NCBI GenBank assembly: GCA_040830545.1
Contig: JBFOMB010000057.1
Location: 1 to 56,105, forward strand
Direction: 5' to 3'
Source: HXMU1420-2 sp040830545
Lineage (GTDB): Bacteria; Pseudomonadota; Alphaproteobacteria; Rhodobacterales; Rhodobacteraceae
Length of the DNA stretch: 56,105 nt
Part shown: one piece after another, positions 8,807-16,978 of the stretch
Numbering within the stretch: position 1 is the first letter of the stretch
Layout: every line of letters begins with the position of its first letter
Translations under genes and position numbers: made by a program
Notes under the pieces: generated by a model
What the model was told of the DNA's origin: nothing
What the model saw: the letters and a program-made list of their open reading frames with translations, nothing else
Databases searched by the model: none

Positions 8807-9597
8807 GGTGCGGCCTCTTCTGTTGCGCGGCCTTGCGCGATCTCGATCTGGTGGCGTAAGGTGGCCAATCGTTCAGCGGCTTCGGGTGTGTAGAGGTCGT
8901 CCAGCGTCGGCTTGCCCTTGCGCTCGATGTTCATGACAAATTGCGTGCGCGCGGGGCGGCCTGACAGAACCACCACCTGATCGCCCAGAAAGATCGACTC
9001 GCGCAGATCATGTGTGATCAAGACCGCTGTGAACGGCTCTTTCTCTTTCACTTCGTGCATGGTTTGCCACAGGTCTTCGCGGGTGAAGGCATCCAGCGCG
9101 CCGAATGGTTCGTCGAGGATCAACACCTCTGGCTGATGCACCAGCGCCCGGCACAGCGAGGCCCGCTGACGCATTCCGCCCGACAGTTCCGAAGGGCGTT
9201 TGTCCTCGAATCCTTCCAGCCCCACCAACGCGAGAAGACGCCGCGCGCGTTCTTGTCCGGCCTCCCGGCTGAACCTGCCGGGGACAATTTCCAGGGGCAG
9301 CATCACGTTTTGCAGGATCGTCCGCCACTCCAGCAGCACGGGGTTCTGAAACGCCATGCCCACCGTTGAACGCGGGCCTTTGACCTGCTCGCCATGCAAC
9401 CAGACCTCGCCCTCGTCCGGGCGCATCAGCCCAGCGATCAACCGGGTCAAAGTTGATTTGCCACAGCCGGACGGGCCGACAACGGCGCAGAACCCACCCT
9501 CCTTTACGGTGACGTTCAGCCCATCCAGAACCGGCAGCGGACCAGAGGCCGTCGCATAGGCGTGACGGACGCCGTTTATTTCAATCAGCGAAGACAT
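8803..9597 (-). CDS. ABC transporter ATP-binding protein, NitT/TauT type
   Basis: A 264-residue ATPase with Walker A (GPSGCGKST), the signature LSGGMRQR, Walker B (VLILDEPFGALD) and the H-loop in LITHDLRE. It drives the adjacent permease. The start at 9597 gives MSSLIEINGVRHAY, the usual first strand of the fold; the frame open back to 9645 runs through the hairpin at 9618-9642 and is rejected as coding. It lies 52 bases downstream of the binding-protein gene and overlaps the permease gene by four bases. Confidence 0.91.
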   Translation of the reverse strand: MSSLIEINGVRHAYATASGPLPVLDGLNVTVKEGGFCAVVGPSGCGKSTLTRLIAGLMRPDEGEVWLHGEQVKGPRSTVGMAFQNPVLLEWRTILQNVMLPLEIVPGRFSREAGQERARRLLALVGLEGFEDKRPSELSGGMRQRASLCRALVHQPEVLILDEPFGALDAFTREDLWQTMHEVKEKEPFTAVLITHDLRESIFLGDQVVVLSGRPARTQFVMNIERKGKPTLDDLYTPEAAERLATLRHQIEIAQGRATEEAAP

Positions 9598-9617
9598 GGG
9601 AACCCAACGTTGAGTGC

Positions 9618-9642
9618 GCGTGGGGGCAGGTGGCCCCCACGC
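9618..9642 (-). promoter_or_regulatory. Strong GC hairpin between binding-protein and ATPase genes
   Basis: A perfect 10-bp stem (GCGTGGGGGC against its complement) encloses a 5-base loop and lies just after the solute-binding-protein stop. No T tract follows on the transcribed strand, so it is more likely an mRNA-stabilising or processing hairpin than a full terminator. Such elements often raise binding-protein levels over the membrane components. Confidence 0.7.
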
Positions 9643-9649
9643 CAAGGTG

Positions 9650-10660
9650 TCACTTTAGCGAAAACCCACCGTCCGGCAGATAAGCATCCGTGAAATACAA
9701 GGCGGCATCCGGCTCGCCCTGGAAGTCATAGACCATCTTGATCTGTTCGATGGCGCTGCTCATACGGTCCGCATCGACCATGCCCATACCGTTGGCGGTG
9801 GTGTAATCGGTGACCACGTTGGCCTGAATGGCCAGTTCCAGCCGGCGCTGTTCCAGTGCCGCATCCGCGGCCGGGTTACGTTCGATCAGCGAGGGAATGA
9901 CGGAGGCCGGATCAGCAATGGCATCAGTCCAGCCTGCGGCCACGGCAGCCAGAAAACCTTTGATGACATCGGGGTTCGCTGCGGCAAACTCCGTGTTCAC
10001 GATAATCGCGTTGCCATAAAGCTCGAGGCCATAGTCGGCCATCAGCAGCGTTGTGATGTCATCCTCTGGCACGCCAAGACGGACGAGGTTCAGGTAGGAG
10101 CTGAACGAAAACCCGGTGATCGCGGCCACGTTACCTTCGGCCAGCATGGGTTCGCGGGTTGGGAAACCGACGGGCTCAACGGTGATCGCATCCATGTTGA
10201 GACCATTCTGAGACGCAAAGATCGGGAACTGCGCCCACGCACCATCAGGCGGCGGCGCGCCCAGCACTTTGCCCTCGAGGTCAGACGGGGCGGATACACC
10301 CAGCGACTCTCGTCCAATCACGGCAAACGGCGGCTTGTCATACACCATCATGACGGCGGTGACTGGCGCACCGGGGTTCTGATCCAGGAACCGGATCAGG
10401 CTGTTGATATCAGCAAACCCGATGGGAAAGGCCCCCGTCGCCACTTTTGGAATCGCGTCCAACGACCCCGATCCGGCGGTGATTTCGACCTTCAGGCCGT
10501 TGGCCTCGAAATGACCGTTGTCGATGGCTGCAAAGTAGGGGGCGGATGGTCCTTCGAATTTCCAATCCAATGCGAACGGCACCTCCGTCGCATTATCTGC
10601 TGCCAAGGCTGTGGTGGCCGATACGACCGCAGCGGCCGCAAACGTCGCAAAAAACTTCAT
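9650..10660 (-). CDS. ABC transporter substrate-binding protein, NMT1/THI5-like
   Basis: A 336-residue periplasmic protein. The signal peptide (MKFFATFAAAAVVSATTALA) is followed by FALDWKFEGPSAPYFAAIDNGHFEANGLKVEITAGSG. Later GFADINSLIRF and AVMMVYDKPPFAVIGRE fit the NMT1/THI5-like group of NitT/TauT binding proteins. Members bind pyrimidines, sulfonates, nitrate or related small organics. It is the promoter-proximal gene of a three-gene transporter operon. The leader upstream contains a 9-bp hairpin, recorded separately. Confidence 0.92.
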   Translation of the reverse strand: MKFFATFAAAAVVSATTALAADNATEVPFALDWKFEGPSAPYFAAIDNGHFEANGLKVEITAGSGSLDAIPKVATGAFPIGFADINSLIRFLDQNPGAPVTAVMMVYDKPPFAVIGRESLGVSAPSDLEGKVLGAPPPDGAWAQFPIFASQNGLNMDAITVEPVGFPTREPMLAEGNVAAITGFSFSSYLNLVRLGVPEDDITTLLMADYGLELYGNAIIVNTEFAAANPDVIKGFLAAVAAGWTDAIADPASVIPSLIERNPAADAALEQRRLELAIQANVVTDYTTANGMGMVDADRMSSAIEQIKMVYDFQGEPDAALYFTDAYLPDGGFSLK

Positions 10661-11103
10661 GAGGTACCCTTTGATGCTTTCTTTTCTGACACGTGAGGAA
10701 GCTCACAGAATTGTGGGCTTGTCGCCAGCCAGAGGGCAGACCTCTGGCTCTGATCAATGCATCTGAAAGATTTGCATATGAATTGTGCGGTGCGCAAATT
10801 ATTTGTGCAGATAGAGGCCGACGTGATCCTCGTCTTCCAACGACGGATACACTGGTAGCGCCCCGGCACGGCGACCTGAATAGCGCGCGATACGCGATAT
10901 GCCTTGCATCATTGCATTTGTTTTGCTGACGAGTGACAGCGTGAGCGGCGGTCCAGGTGCCGAAAGCGGGCTATGGTTAACCGCGACTTTCCGCGTATCC
11001 GGTATCGGCATCTGTACATTGCGCTATTGTTTCACCGGGCCGTTCAGTTTGGTCAGCGACGGGGGCACTGGGTCGCACGGCACCGCAGCCTGAGGAAACG
11101 GAC
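10661..11103. other. Intergenic region between divergent ABC operon and tail-spike-like gene
   Basis: About 440 bases separate two divergent genes. The left part holds the leader hairpin of the ABC operon (10727-10749) and a relatively AT-rich block around 10770-10810 that could hold promoters. The right end holds the ribosome site GAGGAAAC before the tail-spike-like gene. Short frames on both strands show no protein pattern. No riboswitch of a class I know was recognised. Confidence 0.5.
10727..10749 (-). promoter_or_regulatory. Leader hairpin upstream of the NitT/TauT-type ABC operon
   Basis: A perfect 9-bp inverted repeat (AGCCAGAGG ... CCTCTGGCT) with a 5-base centre lies 67 bases upstream of the binding-protein start. 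It could be an operator for a dimeric regulator or an RNA hairpin in the 5' leader. There is no T tract after it. Confidence 0.5.
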
Positions 11104-13335
11104 ATGACTGCACCGACAGACAAGTTACCTTTTCATGCCGAAGGGCCCGGTTTCGCGGCCAAGCCTCTGCACGACGTAGGATTTGATACGGTGATTCAAA
11201 CGTTGCAGGATCGAGAACCGGCCGCTGCCAATGGCCTGGACTTGGCAGGTGAATGGGATGCATCTATCGGGAGGTTTCCGAGCGAGGCGGACATCGACGC
11301 GTACTACGCAGTCACCGTTGCGGGCATGGTGGATGGCCAGATGTTTGAAGTCGGGGACACGCTGTTGCCGCTGATAAACAACGCGGCTACGGAGACCTAC
11401 GCAGGCAATTGGGCATTTCTGCGGTTTGAACAAGGGCAGCCCCCAGCGCGTCGCGAGTTCGCGGATGTTGCGGCGCTCCTGGCGGATGGGAGTGATTATT
11501 CGGCCCGGCATGCTGCAGACGTTTTGCGCGTGGTGGAAGGGGATTTCACATACTCGGTCGCGCCGGTCGCGGCGACCGATCACCACCTGATCACAGCGGG
11601 TGAAGTCAAGTTGCACGTCCAGCCAGTCAGCGGCGATTACGTAGACCGTGCGTTTGGTGTCGTTGCGGATGGTGTGACCGATGATGCGCCCACGTATCAG
11701 GTCATTGCGAAAACCCTGCCAGTTGGCGCAACGCTTCGTATGACAGGAGCAGGAGAGCGCATCATAGGGTCGACTGTCACATTTGCGCAGGATGATCTGA
11801 GCGTGACCTGTGACCACGGCGTTGTGTTCAAACAGGCCCCCAACACGGTCAGCATGGACACGATGATCGAACTGAGCGGCAATGACGTCACGTGGCGCGG
11901 TGGGGAGGTCAACGGAAACCTGTCCGGTAACAGCGGCACATACACTGGTCGGGGCGAGTTACTGAAACTGTCCGGTGATCACGCGACCTGTACTGGCCTG
12001 ACCGTGGACGGGACGCAATTGAACACCACCGCGCCCGTCGGCATTCCCTGCGGCCTGTACCTGACGGGCAGCTTCGCCTTTGTCACCGACTTCACTTCGC
12101 GCAACACGGGCTGGTGTGCGATCCGCGATTGGGGCGACGGCACCGTGATCGACGGGGCGCGCGGGGTCGGTATCTACAACGACAACACCGACACCAATGC
12201 AGCGCGGTTCATTGGCAAGGATATGGGACCGTTTCCCAACGGGCCCGACGAGGCACCGTTCAATCAGGTCATCTATCGCAACATCCAGGTGGAATCGGCC
12301 AGCGATCAGTGGATGTCAGGCGTCGTTGTCGATGTGGACCAGCGACAGGGTGGCGAGGTTGTCCTGGAGGATGTGGTCCTGAGCTTTCCGAATGCGACGG
12401 GACCAGATTGTTTCAAATTCGCCTATGTCGACGGGGTGAACGCCACGCGTGTCAGGACTGACCATACCGGCAACGACGGGGACAAGGCCTGTCTGCGCCT
12501 GCAACAGGGCGTCAAAGCGGTGGTACTGACAGAGGTGGACTTTGCCGGGTTCATCAATTTCGACGGGAAGGTCGCCTGCGATCTGAAAATCTCGGCCAAC
12601 AGCCTGATCGGGCGCAAGCAGCGCGCCCCCTATGCGATCCAGCAATTCCCGGGCGGCACCATTGTCATAGCGGATGGCTGTGAACTGCGCGGTTTCGGGA
12701 CAGCGGCCGTTCTGCTGGATGCAACTGATCTGGGATATCAAACCCGCGTTGAACTGGGCGCGCTGCATCTTCACGGCACAGATGAAAAAAACGCTTATGT
12801 CATTCAGGGCGCATACCCGGACAACTCGTTATTGCGGCGTCAGGCGGGGCAGATTTTGATACGTGATCCTTTGTCAGCGTCCGGGATGCGGACACGGGCA
12901 GCGAATGGCAGTTGGATCGGTCCCAATCTGCTTGGGGACGCTGCCTGCAAACAGGGCCAATCCGAAGCGTTTTTGGTCAATGCAAACGCATCAAACACGC
13001 GGTATCATTATCTCACCAACGAAGGACCTGCGGACCCTTTGGACAGCAGCGGGGACGTGGATGGCTGGAAGGAGGGGGACGTTATTCGGTCGCTCAACCC
13101 GATTGCGGACCACCCGATGTCGCGCACGTGTTCCGTTTCAGGCAGTTCCTGCCGAATGCCTTATGCCGCGGGGCAAAGCGTTGGCGTGGGCGAGCGTCGG
13201 CACAATGAGGGAAACGTCTACGTTTGCACGGTCGCGATCACGTCGACCACCCACGCGCCGACGGGTACAAACACGGGACTCGTGGATGGATCCGGCGCAT
13301 GGGACTATGTCGCGCGGAAGGCTGTTTTTCAGTAG
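11104..13335 (+). CDS. Phage tail-spike-like protein with pectate-lyase-type beta-helix
   Basis: A 743-residue protein without a signal peptide. Residues 40-175 carry tail-fibre-like head motifs (GEWDASIGRFPSEADID, VDGQMFEVGDTLLPLI, YAGNWAFLRF). From about residue 179, DRAFGVVADGVTDDAPTYQ is the classic entry of a right-handed beta-helix of the pectate-lyase 3 family, which continues to about residue 560 with short hydrophobic repeats. The last 100 residues (NEGNVYVCTVAITSTTHAPTG) resemble a small carbohydrate-binding or trimerisation module. Such proteins bind or cut surface polysaccharides. A GAGGAAAC ribosome site supports the start. No other phage genes are nearby, so it is either a remnant, a cargo gene, or a host polysaccharide-modifying enzyme. 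Confidence 0.8.
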   Translation: MTAPTDKLPFHAEGPGFAAKPLHDVGFDTVIQTLQDREPAAANGLDLAGEWDASIGRFPSEADIDAYYAVTVAGMVDGQMFEVGDTLLPLINNAATETYAGNWAFLRFEQGQPPARREFADVAALLADGSDYSARHAADVLRVVEGDFTYSVAPVAATDHHLITAGEVKLHVQPVSGDYVDRAFGVVADGVTDDAPTYQVIAKTLPVGATLRMTGAGERIIGSTVTFAQDDLSVTCDHGVVFKQAPNTVSMDTMIELSGNDVTWRGGEVNGNLSGNSGTYTGRGELLKLSGDHATCTGLTVDGTQLNTTAPVGIPCGLYLTGSFAFVTDFTSRNTGWCAIRDWGDGTVIDGARGVGIYNDNTDTNAARFIGKDMGPFPNGPDEAPFNQVIYRNIQVESASDQWMSGVVVDVDQRQGGEVVLEDVVLSFPNATGPDCFKFAYVDGVNATRVRTDHTGNDGDKACLRLQQGVKAVVLTEVDFAGFINFDGKVACDLKISANSLIGRKQRAPYAIQQFPGGTIVIADGCELRGFGTAAVLLDATDLGYQTRVELGALHLHGTDEKNAYVIQGAYPDNSLLRRQAGQILIRDPLSASGMRTRAANGSWIGPNLLGDAACKQGQSEAFLVNANASNTRYHYLTNEGPADPLDSSGDVDGWKEGDVIRSLNPIADHPMSRTCSVSGSSCRMPYAAGQSVGVGERRHNEGNVYVCTVAITSTTHAPTGTNTGLVDGSGAWDYVARKAVFQ

Positions 13336-13487
13336 GCGGCAAGGTTGAACCGAGTCGCGAGGTCCAGAAAACACTGTCTCATCAACAAAACGACAGCGGC
13401 ATAAGCGTCAGAAACGGCGCCCGGCGGGACAGGTTCGTAAACTTGGAGCGATGTAAACTCTGAATGCTATTCTTGCCTTGGGGAGAG

Positions 13488-13571
13488 TGGTGGGCGACCC
13501 TGGAATCGAACCAGGCGTGCGTCTCCGCGAGGGAGTTACAGTCCCCTGCCACACCTTGCGGCCTGTCGCCC
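13488..13571 (-). tRNA. tRNA-Tyr (anticodon GTA)
   Basis: On the minus strand the acceptor stem pairs GGGCGAC with GTCGCCC, the anticodon loop is CTGTAAC (anticodon GTA), the T arm is CCTGG-TTCGATT-CCAGG, and there is a long variable arm as expected for a type II tRNA. Discriminator A and an encoded CCA end the gene at 13488. Confidence 0.96.
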
Positions 13572-13681
13572 ACTGGCCAGCGCGGCTGCGCTGACGTAGA
13601 GGGGTGCTTACAAGCGCGCCAAAGGGGCGTCAACAGGAAATTCTGCCCCCGTTTCGGACGGCCAAAATCAGGATCAAACCG

Positions 13682-14467
13682 ATGAAAAAGCCCAAATGGG
13701 TGATCGAGAAAGAACAGTCGCGCAAGGCGGCAGAGGCCCAGACCGTGTGGTTGTTCGGTTTGCATGCGGTGCGGGATGCGTTGCTCAACCCGCGCCGGGA
13801 AAAGCTGCGCCTGATTCTGACGCTGAACGCGCGTGATCGGCTGGGAGAAGCCGTTGCCGCAGGTGGGGTGGAGCCGGAAATCAGCGACGCCCGTTCCTTT
13901 GCCGCGCCGATTGATCCTTCGTCGGTTCATCAGGGGGCCGCGCTGGAAGTGAAACCGCTGGATTGGGGCAGCCTGGCGGATCTGGCCACGACCGGTGGTC
14001 CGGCGGACCTGCCGGTGCGGGTCATCCTGCTGGACCGGGTGACTGATCCACACAATGTAGGCGCGATTCTGCGGTCTGCCGAGGTTTTAGGAGCCTCTGC
14101 CGTTGTTGCGCCCCGGCACCATTCTGCCCCGGAAACCGGGGCATTGGCGAAAACTGCCAGCGGCGCGCTGGAACGCCAGCCTTATGTGCGGGTGCGTAAT
14201 CTGGCGGCGGCAATTCAGGAATTGCAGGCCATGGGCTATCTGGTGCTGGGGCTGGATGGTGAGGGTGAGCAGACCATCGAACAGTCACTGCAAGGGCAGG
14301 GGGATCGTCCGGTGGCTCTGGTGCTGGGAGCCGAAGGTCCGGGCCTGCGGGCCAAGACCCGCGAAACGGTGGACGCGTTGGTGCGGATCGACGCAGCGGG
14401 CGCTTTTGGATCGCTCAACGTCTCAAATGCTGCGGCGGTTGCCCTATATGCATCCAGAGCAGTCTAA
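13682..14467 (+). CDS. rlmB: TrmH/SpoU-family rRNA 2'-O-methyltransferase (RlmB-type)
   Basis: A 261-residue methyltransferase of the knotted SPOUT fold. It has an N-terminal substrate-binding domain (WLFGLHAVRDALLNPRREKLRLILT) and then the three SpoU motifs: ILLDRVTDPHNVGAILRSA, LVLGAEGPGLR and GSLNVSNAAAVALYAS. RlmB methylates G2251 of 23S rRNA, and this is the likeliest role, though paralogues that act on tRNA look similar. The start at 13682 (MKKPKWVIEKEQ) avoids a frame that otherwise runs back towards the tRNA gene. Divergent from tRNA-Tyr. Confidence 0.88.
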   Translation: MKKPKWVIEKEQSRKAAEAQTVWLFGLHAVRDALLNPRREKLRLILTLNARDRLGEAVAAGGVEPEISDARSFAAPIDPSSVHQGAALEVKPLDWGSLADLATTGGPADLPVRVILLDRVTDPHNVGAILRSAEVLGASAVVAPRHHSAPETGALAKTASGALERQPYVRVRNLAAAIQELQAMGYLVLGLDGEGEQTIEQSLQGQGDRPVALVLGAEGPGLRAKTRETVDALVRIDAAGAFGSLNVSNAAAVALYASRAV

Positions 14468-14479
14468 AGAGGCCAGACC

Positions 14480-14764
14480 ATGGGATACCCGACCAAGATC
14501 GCAACATGCTGCTATTGCGGCACCAAGGCGGCTCTGGTTCTGAAGGGGCGCGAGCGTCACGAATTGTCCTGTTCGGGGTGTGGCGCGCCTTTGCATGATC
14601 TGAAGATGTTGCCGTCGCGCAAAACCGAGTCACACAAGATCGACCGTCGGTCCGGGTGCGACACGAAACCTCACAAGAAGAAAAAGAAGAAGAAATCCGG
14701 GTTGAAGCGGTTCGGCAGCTTTCTGGAAGACGCGTTTGATGTGATCGAGGATATTCTGGACTGA
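14480..14764 (+). CDS. Small zinc-ribbon protein with basic tail
   Basis: A 94-residue protein. Two cysteine pairs, CCYCGTKA near residue 10 and CSGCGAP near residue 31, form a zinc ribbon. A lysine run (HKKKKKKKSG) follows near residue 65, then an amphipathic end (LEDAFDVIEDILD). The fold suggests nucleic-acid or protein binding, but no function is established to my knowledge. It follows rlmB by 12 bases and is probably cotranscribed. Confidence 0.75.
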   Translation: MGYPTKIATCCYCGTKAALVLKGRERHELSCSGCGAPLHDLKMLPSRKTESHKIDRRSGCDTKPHKKKKKKKSGLKRFGSFLEDAFDVIEDILD

Positions 14765-14860
14765 CCCTGCCAAAACGGGTTGGCGCGGTGGCCACACCCT
14801 ATGGCGTTCGTTCACAAGCCCGTGCACAGGGCTGGAATATCGGGCTACGACGTGCATTCT

Positions 14861-14885
14861 TGGGTCGTTCCGCAATCACGACCCA
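14861..14885 (+). promoter_or_regulatory. Inverted repeat immediately before the YHS-protein start
   Basis: Perfect 8-bp arms TGGGTCGT and ACGACCCA with a 9-base spacer end four bases before the ATG at 14889. No ordinary ribosome site is visible in this interval. The element may be an operator, or an RNA hairpin that controls access to the start. Confidence 0.5.
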
Positions 14886-14888
14886 TCT

Positions 14889-15338
14889 ATGAAACTCTTC
14901 GCACTCATTCTTGTTGCCTGCTTTGCCATTTCGTTTTCTGCCGACAGCGTGCGGGCCGAATCCGCTATGGTTTTCACCCGCGACGGCGCGGCGTTGTCCG
15001 GTCACGACCCAGTCGCCTATTTCACTGTGGGCCATCCTGTTCCGGGCAAGCAGGAATACAAGCTGGTCTGGAAGCGCGCAGAATGGTGGTTTGCAACGCG
15101 TGAGAACCGCGATCTGTTCGAGGCCAATCCCCGTGCCTACGCCCCCCAATACGGCGGGTACTGTGCCTATGGGGTGGCAAAGGGTCAGTTGACGACAACC
15201 AAGCCCAATGTCTGGATGATCCACGAAAACCGGCTCTATCTGGTGCATAGCGCGCCGGTCATGGCGATTTGGAGCAATGACGTACAGGGCCATGTTGGGC
15301 GAGCAGACGCGAACTGGCCGGATTTGCTGCGAAAATAG
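14889..15338 (+). CDS. Exported YHS-domain protein
   Basis: A 149-residue protein. The signal peptide (MKLFALILVACFAISFSADSVRA) is followed by a YHS-type core: ALSGHDPVAYFTVGHPVPG, WWFATRENRDLFEANPRAYAPQYGGYCAYGVAKG. The family is linked to metal binding and appears in periplasmic copper or other metal proteins; the Cys in GGYCAYG and nearby His/Tyr could bind metal. Mature protein is probably periplasmic. A weak GC-rich hairpin followed by six Ts (about 15344-15377) may end its transcript. The inverted repeat just upstream suggests its own control. Confidence 0.85.
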   Translation: MKLFALILVACFAISFSADSVRAESAMVFTRDGAALSGHDPVAYFTVGHPVPGKQEYKLVWKRAEWWFATRENRDLFEANPRAYAPQYGGYCAYGVAKGQLTTTKPNVWMIHENRLYLVHSAPVMAIWSNDVQGHVGRADANWPDLLRK

Positions 15339-15462
15339 CCTCTGGCGGGGTAACGTTAGCGCGAGCGCCCCTTTTTTCCGAAGTGTTGCATTCCTAAATC
15401 CAAATCATGGCCGCGAAGTTCGGAACCTTCGCAGGCTCTTCACTGTCCCTCGTTCCGTCACT

Positions 15463-15493
15463 GCGCTCAGGGTTCAACCTTGAGCGCTTTTTT
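15463..15493 (+). terminator. Intrinsic terminator upstream of the CoA-binding protein gene
   Basis: GCGCTCAGGGT pairs with ACCTTGAGCGC (one G-T pair) around a 3-base loop and is followed by six Ts. It lies 125 bases after the YHS gene and 28 bases before the next start, so it ends upstream transcription or acts as an attenuator. A coding frame that begins at 15480 would run through the T tract, which argues against that start. Confidence 0.8.
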
Positions 15494-15521
15494 CTTGGCA
15501 ACGCGCGGGGTATGGAACGAC

Positions 15522-15998
15522 ATGGCCTACTATTCCGATTCCTACCTGCGCATGTTGCTGCGTCGCACACGTCGGATCGCGATGGTGGGTGTGTCAACCA
15601 ACCCGGTGCGGCCAAGTTTTTTTGTGGCGCGCTATCTGCACTACAAAGGGTTTGATATCTGCCCGGTCAATCCGCGCGCGGCGGGTGAGACGTTGTTGGG
15701 GTTGCCTGTGGTTGGCTCGTTATCCGACCTCGAGGGTCCAGTGGATATGGTCGACATATTCCGCCGTTCCGAAGCGGTGCCAGCCATCGTGGACGAGGCG
15801 ATGTCCGTTTTGGACGGGCTGCAAACCATCTGGATGCAGATTGGTGTGGAACATCCCGATGCTGCCGCCAAGGCCGAGGCAGCGGGGCTGGACGTGGTTC
15901 AGAACCGGTGTCCCAAGATCGAAAACCAGCGCCTGTTCGGTGAACTGCGCAAGGCAGGGTTCAACACCGGTATCATATCATCGAAGCTGCATCTGTAG
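15522..15998 (+). CDS. CoA-binding-domain protein (Rossmann type)
   Basis: A 158-residue protein with one CoA_binding domain: RIAMVGVSTNPVRPSFFVARYLHYKGFDICPVNP is the Rossmann beta-alpha-beta start, and later AAGETLLGLPVVGSLSDLEGPVDMVDIFR and QIGVEHPDAAAKAEAAGLDVVQNRCPKIE are conserved. It resembles the nucleotide-binding domain of succinyl-CoA synthetase alpha but lacks the rest, so it may be a regulatory or carrier protein. The start at 15522 (MAYYSDSYLR) is chosen because the longer frame begins inside a terminator. Convergent with the GntR gene, 13 bases away. Confidence 0.85.
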   Translation: MAYYSDSYLRMLLRRTRRIAMVGVSTNPVRPSFFVARYLHYKGFDICPVNPRAAGETLLGLPVVGSLSDLEGPVDMVDIFRRSEAVPAIVDEAMSVLDGLQTIWMQIGVEHPDAAAKAEAAGLDVVQNRCPKIENQRLFGELRKAGFNTGIISSKLHL

Positions 15999-16011
15999 AT
16001 TCAGGCTCGTC

Positions 16012-16725
16012 TCAGATGCGCCTTTGCTCTGACCAGTGCCCTTGCTGGTCTTCCTCATCCGCGGCGTCCTGATCAAACAGGGTTTTCGCAGAGAAGATTC
16101 CGTTGCGGATGTTCAGACCCAGACCAACCGGATCTTCACGTTTGATAAAGAAGATGGTTTCGTCGATCTCGTCACATAGCATTGCGATCGTTTTGTCCCA
16201 ATCCATGTCTGGCATCTGGATAATCCAGGCGCGCGCGGTCTCAAAGAACAGTGTCAACTGAACCTCGCGCATATAGCGGTTGCGGATCAGGCCGGTCAGG
16301 GCGGTGAAATAGGCATTGTTGATCTCGGAGAACCGGACCAGGTCACCGGGTGTGAGTTCGCGCAGCTTGTCTTTGAAACCCTGAAACACCTCTGGCGCGT
16401 CTGGCGGGAAAGGGCTGACAAAAAACGGGCCGGAATGGATTGCCAGCAACATGCGAAATTCGCAGGCGTCGTTGTACACGTCTGGTCTGATTTCGGTAAC
16501 CTGCGCGCCGACGCCGTGTTTGATCTCCAGCAACCGGGCTTCTTCCAGCTTGGCAAAAATCCGGCGGATGGGTGACCGGCTGACTCCGAATTCTTCGGCC
16601 AATTCGCCCTCCCGCAAGGTTGATCCGGGGGGATACCGGTTGGTGAAGATCCGCTCGCGGATGGTGTCGTAGAGCAGGTCGTTGCGGGTTTGGGCGTCAG
16701 GTTGGTCGGGTTTGGGTTTTGCCAT
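16012..16725 (-). CDS. GntR-family transcriptional regulator (FCD-like)
   Basis: A 237-residue repressor/activator. The N-terminal winged helix (RNDLLYDTIRERIFTNRYPPGSTLREGELAEEFGVSRSPIRRIFAKLEEARLLEI) is the GntR signature, and the all-helical C-terminal ligand domain fits the FadR/VanR branch. It lies divergent from the orphan helical protein gene, and two GATG-N4-CATC sites between them are candidate operators. Target pathway unknown. Confidence 0.9.
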   Translation of the reverse strand: MAKPKPDQPDAQTRNDLLYDTIRERIFTNRYPPGSTLREGELAEEFGVSRSPIRRIFAKLEEARLLEIKHGVGAQVTEIRPDVYNDACEFRMLLAIHSGPFFVSPFPPDAPEVFQGFKDKLRELTPGDLVRFSEINNAYFTALTGLIRNRYMREVQLTLFFETARAWIIQMPDMDWDKTIAMLCDEIDETIFFIKREDPVGLGLNIRNGIFSAKTLFDQDAADEEDQQGHWSEQRRI

Positions 16726-16839
16726 GAAAGATCGAGAGCAGGTTTTTCGAGGCTTGCCAAGCAGTTAGGTCGAGCGGGTTGAAATCAATGATTGGAGGAT
16801 GCGTGACGGGCAGGCAAGAGAATTGTCCAAATCGAGCAT

Positions 16840-16914
16840 GATGGATACATCTGTGACAAATTTCGCAGAAAATTCTCCTTAGAATCGCTCATATTTCGAA
16901 TAGATGTACACATC
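16840..16914. promoter_or_regulatory. Pair of GATG-N4-CATC sites, candidate GntR operators
   Basis: Two 12-base sites, GATGGATACATC at 16840-16851 and GATGTACACATC at 16903-16914, lie 63 bases apart in the region between the GntR gene and the divergent helical-protein gene. Each has matching GATG/CATC half-sites, and the second is a perfect GATGT-AC-ACATC repeat. This symmetry suits a dimeric winged-helix regulator. Assignment is inferred. Confidence 0.5.
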
Positions 16915-16978
16915 ATTGATTTAAGTTAGCCAATTTCTGGCAATTCCTTCGTAAAGTCACTCGTTCGGAGAGTATGTA

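Noticed and set aside
10661..10800. TPP or guanidine riboswitch in front of the NMT1/THI5-like transporter
   Set aside because: The conserved core sequences of these riboswitches are not present; only a simple hairpin is seen.
11104..13571. Intact prophage at tRNA-Tyr
   Set aside because: Only one tail-spike-like gene is present; no integrase, structural or lysis genes and no att repeat seen.
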